The notes under the pieces were generated by a model. It was not told the DNA's origin. It worked only from the letters and a program-made list of their open reading frames with translations, and did not search any database. From JAADHY01 sp964428935 (GTDB lineage: Bacteria; Planctomycetota; Planctomycetia; Planctomycetales; Planctomycetaceae), in contig CAYSAG010000194.1 of the NCBI GenBank assembly GCA_964428935.1, positions 1-9,934 of the forward strand: 9,934 bases of DNA, written 5' to 3'. Below, one piece after another: positions 1 through 8,400 of the stretch. Every line of letters begins with the position of its first letter. Position 1 is the stretch's first letter. Both the position numbers and the translations under genes were made by a program.

Positions 1-24
1 TTTCCATAACCCGTTTCATGGAAA
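1..24. repeat. Short inverted repeat at window edge
   Basis: TTTCCAT at 1-7 is the exact reverse complement of ATGGAAA at 18-24, with a 10-base spacer. The arms could extend beyond the left edge of the window. A 7-base AT-rich dyad could be an operator half-site pair or simply chance, and no function is assigned. Confidence 0.3.
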
Positions 25-311
25 GAACATACGGAATGGCGCTGTAGAAGACGGGCCAAGGCGGGCAACGAGGGCCGAGACGGACAACGGCCCGAGAAAC
101 GCTGAGGGTCCCGCGAGGAACCAACGAACGACGACACGTGCCGGCGACGGTGTGAGCAAGGGCCGCGGTGTCGGTGGCAGGGAATGGTCACCGTCCTGGG
201 GGAAGGCTTTGTCGAGCCGTCCCGGCGGGAGCAGCAAGCGGTTTCGGTTCCGCGTCGCGCCGCGGCCCGCAAAACGCCAGCCGTCCGCAACGTCCGCCGT
301 CCGAAGTCCGC
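1..311. other. Left-edge stretch with no supported gene
   Basis: This stretch lies downstream of the lysA stop codon. The open frames that cross it on either strand are Arg/Pro-rich, resemble no family I know, and run into the 3' end of lysA in another frame, so I treat them as GC-driven noise. It contains a short perfect inverted repeat at 1-7 and 18-24, and several copies of a CGTCCG-like word around 281-309. I see no stem followed by a T-run that would convincingly terminate lysA. Confidence 0.6.
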
Positions 312-1679
312 TCAGCCGGTCCCTCGCGCTTCGAACGGCGAAAAGTCGAGCGTAGCGAAGTAGTCGTCCAGTGTTTCGGCTCGGCGAATCAGTTGCACGC
401 TGCCGTCTTCTCGGAGCAGCAGCTCGGCTGAGCGGAGCTTGCCGTTGTACTGGAAACCCATGGCGTGGCCGTGAGCGCCGGCGTCGTGAATGACCAGCAC
501 GTCCCCCCGCTCGATCCTCGGCAGCTTTCGGTCGACGGCGAACTTGTCGTTGTTCTCGCACAGCGAACCGACCACGTCGACGGTGTGTTCGGCCGGAGCG
601 TCCTCTTTGCCGAGCACGGTAATGTGGTGGTACGCGCCGTACATGCCCGGCCGCATGAGGTTGGCCATGCAAGCGTCGACACCCACGTAGTGCTTGTACG
701 TGTGCTTCTGGTGAATGACCTGCGTCACCAGGAACCCGAAGGGCCCGGTCATGACTCGACCGTTTTCCATGAACACCTTCAGCGGGTGCAGGCCGGCGGG
801 CCGAATGAGTTCGTCGTAGACGCGGCGAACTCCTTCCCCCACGTACGCCAGGTCGACCGGTTTGTCCTCCGGACGGTACGGAATGCCAATGCCTCCGCCC
901 AGGTTGACGAACTCGAGCCGGACGTCCAGCGTCTCGGCCAGCTTCACGGCCAGCTCAAACAGCATTCGAGCCGTTTCAATGAAAAAGTCCGGGTTGAGCT
1001 CGTTCGAGGCCACCATGGTGTGCAGCCCGAACCGCTTCACGCCCAGTTTCTTGCCCCGAGCGTAAGCTTCGAAAAGCTGCTTCAGCGTCAACCCGTACTT
1101 GGCCTCTTCGGGTCGACCAATGATTGCGTTGCCGACGCGTCTTCGCTGCACCGCGCTGCGGACGCGGTCTTCGTCGGTCGGCACCGGCCCCGGCTCGTCC
1201 AACAAGAACTCCAGCTCCCGGAGGCTCACGCCCCAGTACGGCCCGGGGTTGTAACGGAAACTGAGCAGCTCGGGCAGCCGCCCCAAATGCTCCAGCAAGA
1301 AGTCAATGTGCGAAATGTCGTCCAGGTTAATGATGGCTCCCAAGTGGCGAGCCTTGTGGTACTCGCGAGCGGGTGTGTCGTTCGACGTGAACATGATTTC
1401 TTCGCCTCGCACACCAATCCGCTCGCACAGCACCAGTTCGGGCAGGCTGGAACAGTCCGCTCCGCAGCCTTCCTCGTGAAGCAGGTCCACAATGTACGGG
1501 TTCGGTGTCGCCTTGACGGCGAAGAACTCCTTGAAGCCCTCGCACCACGAAAAGGCTGCGAACAGCTCGCGCGCTCGCTGCCGAATCCCACGCTCGTCGT
1601 ACACGTAAAACGGCGTGGGGTACGTCTTCATGAGTTCGCGAATCGTTTTTTCGTCGAACGGCAGTGGTTTGGTCGGCAT
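312..1679 (-). CDS. lysA: Diaminopimelate decarboxylase (PLP-dependent, fold type III)
   Basis: The predicted enzyme decarboxylates meso-diaminopimelate to L-lysine, the last step of lysine synthesis, in the cytoplasm. It has 455 residues from the ATG at 1679, a little longer than the family's usual 420 or so. Visible family features, numbered from that ATG, are the PLP lysine K56 in FFAVKATPN, the histidine H220 in GLHTMVAS, the phosphate-binding GGG at 261-263, MENGR at 304-308 in place of the usual EPGR, the active-site C374 in CENND (usual form CESxD), and Y411 in FQYNGKLR. These variants match a divergent LysA branch that I recall from Clostridia, spirochaetes and Bacteroidetes. A GTG at 1694 would add five residues. 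I prefer the ATG because neither start has a clear ribosome binding site and homologues begin near the LPFDE segment. About 33 residues (148-181) look inserted. A related decarboxylase of the same fold is possible but less likely. Confidence 0.85.
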   Translation of the reverse strand: MPTKPLPFDEKTIRELMKTYPTPFYVYDERGIRQRARELFAAFSWCEGFKEFFAVKATPNPYIVDLLHEEGCGADCSSLPELVLCERIGVRGEEIMFTSNDTPAREYHKARHLGAIINLDDISHIDFLLEHLGRLPELLSFRYNPGPYWGVSLRELEFLLDEPGPVPTDEDRVRSAVQRRRVGNAIIGRPEEAKYGLTLKQLFEAYARGKKLGVKRFGLHTMVASNELNPDFFIETARMLFELAVKLAETLDVRLEFVNLGGGIGIPYRPEDKPVDLAYVGEGVRRVYDELIRPAGLHPLKVFMENGRVMTGPFGFLVTQVIHQKHTYKHYVGVDACMANLMRPGMYGAYHHITVLGKEDAPAEHTVDVVGSLCENNDKFAVDRKLPRIERGDVLVIHDAGAHGHAMGFQYNGKLRSAELLLREDGSVQLIRRAETLDDYFATLDFSPFEARGTG

Positions 1680-2473
1680 GGAAAGTCGGGACACACAGTT
1701 TGAGCTTCAACGGAGTGGACGACGCGGCGCCACGCTGGTCGCCGGGCGAGCATTGTACCGGACCGACTGGCGAAGCTCTACCGGTGCGAATCGAGCAGGA
1801 ACCGGACACCCGAAGGCAGCCAACCGAGCCGCCTGACGCGAACGGCCGGCAAACCCGGTGCGACCCGCACGACTGGTCTGCGCCGACGTCGCCTTGCTCG
1901 GCGCGGCCTGCTGACGCAGCGAGCGGGTGCGTGGGGCCGAGCCGGACTGGCCGCCGTCCGGCACCCGGCGTCTGGCCACCGTTCGGCTCGGGGCGCGTCA
2001 AATTCGGCACGTTCGACAAGGAGCGGCCCGGCACGCGGTGGCCCGCCGGTTCTGGTCTGGCTTCACGGCAAAGCCGTTTCCGATAAACAGGCTGTGAGAC
2101 CGTGTGCGCGGTCTGGGGCCAGGGGCTGCGCGCCGTCGGACCGCCACGCCGGACCAGCCCGTTGCGGACGCCTCGGACGTGGCTGTAACATGGGCGAGGC
2201 GTTTGCTTTGGCCGGACGTGCCCAACGGCCCAGCGACCGCACCGACGTGGTCTGGTCGTTCGACTGGGCGTGTAGTCCGTCGGCGGGTGCACTGACCCGG
2301 AACGCCGTGGCCGCGCCAGCGGCTGGCGGGTCGTCGGAGCAACGGCGACCCGAACGGGACCGGCTGTCCCAGACCGACCGGTTGCACCAAGCGGCCGAGC
2401 ACCAGTCGCCTGAAGCGGCGCCGGCCGACGCAATTTTCGAACTTTCTCCTTGGCCTCGAAGTGGAAACAGCCA
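1680..2473. other. Long divergent intergenic spacer
   Basis: About 790 bp separate the divergent lysA and HEAT-protein starts. Open frames here on both strands are Arg/Pro/Ala-rich, overlap one another, and match nothing I recognise. I see no tRNA cloverleaf, riboswitch core or insertion-sequence end. Both gene promoters must lie here. Candidates are a -10-like element for lysA at 1752-1757 and an AT-rich patch at 2431-2449 just before the HEAT gene, the latter too weak to call. A small RNA or an unrecognised short gene cannot be excluded by eye. Confidence 0.6.
1752..1757 (-). promoter_or_regulatory. Possible -10 element upstream of lysA
   Basis: Read on the minus strand this is TACAAT, five of six matches to the bacterial TATAAT box, in otherwise very GC-rich DNA. 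It lies about 70 bases before the lysA ATG, giving a plausible leader. No convincing -35 hexamer sits 15-18 bases upstream, so the call rests on the -10 match alone. Confidence 0.3.
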
Positions 2474-4822
2474 ATGCAAGCCTTCAGCGCGAAACGTGGC
2501 TGCTGGACGTTGTTGTGGGCCGTGTCGATTCTGGTCGGCGTGGTTGCGGCGCCGGGTGGCCGAGCCTTTGGTCAGGCGGCCGGTCCGGCCGCGTCGGGCT
2601 CGGAGTCGACCGCGGACACGTCGGGCCAAAGCGACGAAACCCAGCAAGCGGAAGGGCAGCAGCCGGCCGGCCGGGAAGAGTCGTACTTACTGGAGGAGCC
2701 GAAAACGCCCGAGGCGTTGTTCGACACCGTCGTGCTCATGGTCGACTTCGCTCGGCTGGACTTGGCCAAGAAGTACCTGAAGCAATTGGTCGAGCAGAAG
2801 CCGGACGACGCAGCCATTTTGCGAATGCGAGACAAGCACGGGCCAAGCGTCTTTTTCCGGCTGGCGAACATTGAGGAGCTGCAGCCGGAGTCGCTGGAGC
2901 TGCTCGACCGAATGAACAAGGCCTTCCGCAAAGCCGCGACGGACCCGAAACGTTTGGACGCGCTCATTGACAAACTAGCCGGCTCGGCGGCGCAACGGGA
3001 AGAGGCCACCGTCGAGCTGCGTGGAGTGACGCCGCTGGCCGTGCCGCGGCTGCTCTTGCGGCTGGGGCGACCGGAGGAACGAGAGCGGTCGCAACTGTAC
3101 GTGGCCACGCTGGTCCAGCTGGGACCGCTGGCCGTGCCTCCGCTGCTCGGCGGTCTGGACGCCGACGACCCGTACCTCAAGACCGCCGTCCTGGACGCAC
3201 TGGGGTGGTTGCGGGACCGCCGGGCCGTGCCGTACTTGTGGTACCCGGCTTTTGGAAAGGACCAGCCGCCGAACGTTCGAGTTGCGGCGCGCGAGGCTTT
3301 GGCGTTGATTCTTTTCGGTGACCGGAAGCGGGCGTCGGAGGTGACGCCGTTTGGAGCCGTCCGGGCGTTGCTGGAGGCGGCCGAAGTGTGTTTCCGTGGC
3401 CAGCGCCGCTGGGAGACCGACGACCAGGGACGCGTGGTCGTCTGGGTGTGGGACCCGGGTCAGAAGACCGTTCGGGAAGTGCGGCTGTCGCCGGACGACG
3501 CGGCGTGGCGCGAAGGCGTTCGGTTGGCGTCGCAGGCGTTGCGTCTGGCGCCGGACAACCCACGGGCGCAGGCCCTTTACCTGGCCTTCCGGTTGTGGGG
3601 CGACGCTCGCCAAGCCGGCTGGGGCAAGCCGCTTCCGACGGGCGAAGGCTCGGCGTACGAGCTGGCGTTGCGTTGCGGGCCGGAGACCGCCACGCAAACC
3701 CTGCGTCTGGCTCTGCAAGACGCCAACCCGGCCTGCGCCGTGGCGGCCCTTCAGGTTTTGTCGCACACGGCCTCGCGGCAGGTGCTCTACCAGACACAGG
3801 CCGAGCAGACGCCGTTGCTGGTCGCGCTGAACTACCCGGACCTTCGGGTTCAGTTTGCGGCGGCCAGTGCGGTGCTGGAACTGGACCCGGACCGGCCGTT
3901 TCACGGAGCTCGGCGCGTCGTGGACGTGCTCGCTCGACTGCTCGGCGGCGGCGACACGCCTCGCGCTCTGACCGTCGACCCGAACTTGCAGCGAGCGACC
4001 ACGGTGGCGGGGATTGTTCGCGAGCTGGGCTACGAGCCGCTGGTGGCCACGACGGGGCGTGAGGGCTTCGAGCTCGCCGCCAGCCGCGGCGACGTCGAAC
4101 TGATTGTGCTGCACGAGAACACGGTTCGGTGGGAGCTGTCGCAGACGGTCGTCAACTTGCGAGCCGACGCCCGCACCGCCGGCATTCCCATTGCCATTTA
4201 CGGGCCCGACCCGAACCACCCGCGAATTCAGCGACTGCTGCACGGGTTCCCGCTGGTGACGTACGTGGTCGAGACCACCTCCAGCAGCGACTTCAAGCAG
4301 CAACTGCAACCGTTCCTGCAGCGACTGCAGTCACCGCCGCTGACGGCTCAGGAGCGTGGGCGTTTGCGTCAGGCGGCCGCCTTCTGGCTGGCTCACATTG
4401 CCACGGGTCGCCGGACGGAGGTGTTCGACTTGGGTCCGACGGAGCCGGCCTTGCGGCGAGCGGTGTTGGAGCCGGACCTGGCCCGCAGTGCGGTGGTGAC
4501 GTTGGGAGCCATTCCGACGCCGTCGGCTCAACAACTGCTGGCCGACGTCGCAGCCAACGAGGCTCTGAACACCGACTTGCGAGTGACCGCGTCGCTGCAA
4601 CTGGGCTTCCACATTCAGCGTTACGGCCTGTTGCTGCGAGCGAGCGACGTGGAGCAAGTGCGAGCGGCGTGGGAAGGGGCGAGCGACGCCGAGCTGAAGA
4701 CGGCTCTGGCCGCCGTGCTGGGAACCCTTCGACCGAACGCGACGGAAGTCGGCCGCCGACTGCTCGACTACGACACACGCCGACCGCCGTCCTTGCCCGC
4801 CGCGGCGGCTTCGTCGCCGTAG
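2474..4822 (+). CDS. Exported HEAT/TPR-like repeat protein with a degenerate receiver-like domain
   Basis: I cannot assign a function. From the ATG at 2474 the protein has 782 residues. A Sec signal peptide is evident: basic residues K7 and R8, a hydrophobic run from about 11 to 26 (WTLLWAVSILVGVVAA), and likely cleavage after AFG at residue 33. A Ser/Gln/Glu-rich linker follows, then helical repeats of HEAT type around 190-280 (for example AVPRLLLRLG and TAVLDALGWLRDRRAVPYL), and a TPR-like segment around 340-375. Residues about 497-619 resemble a CheY receiver fold, but the acidic pocket keeps only D502 and the phosphorylation aspartate is replaced by H547 in LIVLHEN. More helical repeats complete the C-terminus. 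The product should act outside the cytoplasm as a scaffold or binding protein. A TTG at 2450 would add eight residues. I prefer the ATG because it puts the basic n-region close to the start. The gene faces uvrA tail to tail and is divergent from lysA. Confidence 0.8.
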   Translation: MQAFSAKRGCWTLLWAVSILVGVVAAPGGRAFGQAAGPAASGSESTADTSGQSDETQQAEGQQPAGREESYLLEEPKTPEALFDTVVLMVDFARLDLAKKYLKQLVEQKPDDAAILRMRDKHGPSVFFRLANIEELQPESLELLDRMNKAFRKAATDPKRLDALIDKLAGSAAQREEATVELRGVTPLAVPRLLLRLGRPEERERSQLYVATLVQLGPLAVPPLLGGLDADDPYLKTAVLDALGWLRDRRAVPYLWYPAFGKDQPPNVRVAAREALALILFGDRKRASEVTPFGAVRALLEAAEVCFRGQRRWETDDQGRVVVWVWDPGQKTVREVRLSPDDAAWREGVRLASQALRLAPDNPRAQALYLAFRLWGDARQAGWGKPLPTGEGSAYELALRCGPETATQTLRLALQDANPACAVAALQVLSHTASRQVLYQTQAEQTPLLVALNYPDLRVQFAAASAVLELDPDRPFHGARRVVDVLARLLGGGDTPRALTVDPNLQRATTVAGIVRELGYEPLVATTGREGFELAASRGDVELIVLHENTVRWELSQTVVNLRADARTAGIPIAIYGPDPNHPRIQRLLHGFPLVTYVVETTSSSDFKQQLQPFLQRLQSPPLTAQERGRLRQAAAFWLAHIATGRRTEVFDLGPTEPALRRAVLEPDLARSAVVTLGAIPTPSAQQLLADVAANEALNTDLRVTASLQLGFHIQRYGLLLRASDVEQVRAAWEGASDAELKTALAAVLGTLRPNATEVGRRLLDYDTRRPPSLPAAAASSP

Positions 4823-4848
4823 GCGTCGCTGGTCGCAACGAGTCCGTC

Positions 4849-4872
4849 CCGCTGGCGGTTCGGTCACAGCGG
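4849..4872. terminator. Possible hairpin between convergent genes
   Basis: The 53-bp gap between the HEAT gene stop and the uvrA stop contains CCGCTG at 4849-4854 and its reverse complement CAGCGG at 4867-4872, with a 12-base loop. It is placed where a shared bidirectional terminator would be expected. There is no T-run on either side, the stem is short, and such pairs are common in GC-rich DNA, so this is only a candidate. Confidence 0.2.
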
Positions 4873-4875
4873 CCG

Positions 4876-5470
4876 CTACTGCGAAGCCACCTTCTGCAAG
4901 TACGCGCGGCAGCTCTCTTCCAGAAGGCTCCAGAAATTCGGGCGGTCGATTTCTGTTGCTGAGTAGACTCGCAAAGTCACCTCGTTCCACCCCGGCGCGA
5001 CGCGGCAGACGTGCAGCCGGTTTCGGCGTCGGTGCCGCGGCAGCTCTTCCGGCGGCTGCTTGAACAGCCCGGCCAACCTTTGCCGCAGGTCCAGCACCCG
5101 GCCGAGCTCGGTCGGTACACACAGCCGCAGCGTCAGCAGCCACTCGTCGGAGGTCAACGCCTTCAGGAAGTGCGGCGACTTCTTTCGACAAGACCGAACC
5201 TCGACCACACTGCGTCGGTTCCAGTCGACTTCCAGCTCGGACCCGCCGACCCGCTCGACGGCTTGCACGACCGCCTGCAACGCTTTTCGGTCCCAGCGGC
5301 ACGGCCGGCCGCTGGAGGCCACGTGTCGCTCCAAGTGCCACGCCCGCCCGTCCTGCTCCCACGGCGGAACGACAGTTTCCTCGGCTTGCGCTGGCGAAGA
5401 CTCCGGCTGCCTCGTTCGCCTTCTCCTCAGTCGGCTCCAGTCGACCGAGCGGCGTGGAGCCCGAGGTCCT
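4876..5470 (-). other. C-terminal extension of UvrA, unrecognised domain
   Basis: After copy 2 ends at the usual SYTGELLGPVL motif, about 198 further codons follow. The first 45 or so are Arg/Pro/Ser-rich and probably a flexible linker. The rest looks folded, starting at PPWEQDGRAWHLERH, with alternating hydrophobic strands, several Trp residues, and a final helix containing FWSLLEESCRAYL. Ordinary bacterial UvrA proteins such as that of E. coli stop without it. I recall similar tails on planctomycete UvrA proteins but know of no function. Its fusion to UvrA suggests a DNA- or partner-binding role (inference only). Confidence 0.6.
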
Positions 5471-8400
5471 CGCTCCAGCACCGGCCCGAGCAGCTCGCCC
5501 GTGTACGAGCGGAGCACCGGTTGGCCGTTGCCGTCTCCGGCGCCGCGACGTCGGCCGCCAGTTCGTTCGAGCGTCTGTCGGGCCGCGCGAGCGTACTCGG
5601 CCACGTCTTCGGGCGTCCCTTGTGCGACAATCCAACCGCCCTCGTCGCCGCCTTCCGGCCCCAGGTCAATGACCCAGTCGGCCGTCTTAATGACGTCCAG
5701 GTTGTGTTCGACCACCACCACCGTGTTGCCCCGGTCGACCAGTCCGTTCAGGACTTGCAGCAGCTTGTCGACGTCGTCGAAGTGCAGCCCGGTGGTGGGT
5801 TCGTCGAGAATGTAGAGGGTCTGGCCCGAGCTGGGGCGAGCCAGCTCGGCGGCCAACTTGACTCGCTGGGCTTCTCCTCCGGACAACGTGTGAGCGGGCT
5901 GGCCTAGCGTCAGGTAGCCCAAACCAATGGCGTCCAGCACGGCCAGAACGCGACGAATGCGAGGCACGTCCTCGAACAGTTCCAGTGCCTTCGCAACGGG
6001 CATGTCCAGCACGTCGGCAATGGAGTAGCCCCGGTAGCGGACCTGCAGCGTTTCGGCGTTGAAGCGTCGTCCGCCACACTGGTCGCACTCCACCCACACG
6101 TCCGGCAAGAAATGCATTTCAATGCACTTCTGGCCGTTGCCCTCACACGCCTCGCACCGACCGCCCACCACGTTCAAGCTGAACCGTCCGGGGCCCCAAC
6201 CTCGCACACGGGCTTCCGGCAGCCGCGAAAACAGCTCGCGAATGGCGTCAAACACGCCCGTGTACGTGCCGGGGTTGGACTTGGGCGTCGAACCGATTGG
6301 CCGCTGGTCGACCACAATGACTTTCTTTAGGTGCTCGACGCCGCGCAGTTCCCGGAACGGCCCGGGCGGTTCGTTGCGGAGGCACAGACACCGGGCCACG
6401 GCCGGCCCCAGCGTTTCCTCGACCAACGAGCTCTTGCCCGAGCCGGACACACCGGTGACGCACGTCAGCGTTCCCAGCGGAATGCGCAGGTCCACGTCGC
6501 GCAGGTTGTGGTGGCACGCTCCGAGCAGCTCCAGCCAGCCGCCGCCCGGTGGCACCAGTTCCGCCAACCGCTCGGGGTCTCCGGCCACGCCGCTCGGCAT
6601 TCGCCTTTCGACCGGAACGGGAATGCTTTTTCGGCCGGACAGGTACTGAGCGGTCAGCGAGTTGGGTCGACGCCGCAACTGCTTCGGCGTTCCCTGAGCG
6701 ACCACTTCGCCCCCGTTTCGTCCCGCGCCCGGCCCGAAGTCGAACAGTCGGTCCGCCGACTCCAGAACCTCCCGGTCGTGCTCGACCAACACCAGCGTGT
6801 TGCCCAGGTCCCGGAGTTTGCGAAGAGCGGCCAGCAGGCGAGCGTTGTCGCGCGGGTGCAGGCCAATGGTCGGCTCGTCGAGCACGTACAAGACGCCCGT
6901 CAACGCCCGACCCAACTGACTGGCCAGCTGAATGCGTTGCGTTTCGCCGCCGGAAAGGGTCGGCAGGGGTCGGTCGAGCGTCAGGTAGTGCAGGCCGACG
7001 TCGACCAGGAACGACAGCCGGCTGACGACCTCCTGCAGCAAGTCGCCGGCAATTTGCTTCTCCCGTTCGTCCAGCCGCAAGTTGCGGAAAAAGCGAAGAG
7101 CGTCCGAGAGCGGCAGCGAGCAGACGTGGAAGAGCGTCTTGCCGCCCAGACGCACGTTCGCCGCGTCCAGCCGCAAGCGGCTGCCGCAGCAAAGCGAGCA
7201 CGGTCTTGTGCCAAACCCTTCCCACCACATTGCGGCCTCTTCCCAGTCCGCCTCCAGAAGTCCCTCCACCGCCGGGTACAGTCCGGCGAAACGGAAACGC
7301 TGCACTTGGCCGGTGTCGTCTTCGAACGGGAACGACTTGTCGCTGCCGTACAGAAGCAGCCGCCGGTGCCACAGTTCCAGTTGCGAAAAGGGAACGTCCA
7401 AGGGAAGGCCGAAGTGACGGTGCAGCGCTTCCAGCAGTCGCCGGCAAGAGGCGTCCTGACGCGGGTCCGGCCAAAAGGTCACCGCCCCGTCCAGCAAGCT
7501 TCGCTCCGGCCGCCCGACCAGCTTCGACAATTCCAGGCCGGGCTCCTCCCCCAACCCTTGACACGCCGGACACCACCCCAGCGGGCTGTTGAACGAAAAG
7601 TTGTTCGGCGACAGTTCGTCGAAGCCTTGGCCGCAGCGGGGACAGGACCGGTGCAGGCTGAAGCGTTCCACACGCCACGCCTTTTCTTCGAGCTGCTCGT
7701 CGCAGTGGGCCGCGGCCAGCACGCCCCGACCCAGCTCGAAGGCCGTTTCGACCGAGTCGGCAATTCGCGACCGCGCCGACGGTCGGACCGTCACGCGGTC
7801 CACGACGACTTCCACCGTGTGCTTGCGTCGTCGGTCCAGAGCGGGCGCGTCGTCGAGCCGGTACGTGGTTCCGTCAATGCGAACTCGAACGAACCCCTGC
7901 TCCCGCAGCGACTGCCACAAGTCCTCGTACGACTGGCCCGGCCGCAGACGAACGGGACTGAGCAGCAACAGACGGGTCTGTTCCGGCAACGCCAACAGCC
8001 GGTCCACCACGTCGTCGACTGTTTGGCTCTCCACCGGCACCAGACAGTCGGGGCAGTACGGACGGCCTAGCCGAGCGTAGAGCACGCGCAGGTAGTCGTA
8101 GATTTCGGTGACCGTGCCGACGGTGGAGCGGGGGGTGGTGCCCGTGTTGCGCTGCTCAATGCAAATGGCCGGCGACAGCCCTTCAATCCGCTCGACCTTC
8201 GGCTTGGGCATTTGCGAAAGGAACTGCCGGGCGTACGCCGACAGCGACTCGACGTAGCGTCGCTGCCCTTCGGCGTAAAGCGTGTCGACGGCCAACGACG
8301 TCTTGCCGCTGCCGCTGGGTCCACAAAAGACGCTGATTCGGTTCCGCGGAATTTCCAGGTCAATGTGCTGCAGGTTGTGCTGAGCCGCTCCGACAACGCG

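Noticed and set aside
465..1703. A 412-codon plus-strand open frame across lysA
   Set aside because: It is antisense to a well-conserved decarboxylase, has no recognisable domain, and long antisense frames are expected in GC-rich DNA with few A/T third positions.
1998..2647. Overlapping open frames in the divergent spacer reading into the HEAT gene start
   Set aside because: They are Arg/Pro-rich in several frames at once, with no domain and no consistent codon use. The signal peptide and domains of the HEAT protein define the real frame.
4869..4878. Perfect palindrome AGCGGCCGCT at the uvrA stop as a regulatory site
   Set aside because: Ten-base GC-rich palindromes are common by chance here, and the position at a gene's 3' end gives no support for an operator.
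4331..5635. A 434-codon minus-strand frame spanning the convergent gap
   Set aside because: It runs antisense to the HEAT gene and out of frame in uvrA, with Arg/Ala-rich composition and no motif.
6331..8070. A 579-codon plus-strand open frame inside uvrA
   Set aside because: It is antisense to conserved UvrA zinc and ATPase motifs, is Gln/Arg/Val-rich with no family resemblance, and is best explained as a shadow of the real gene.
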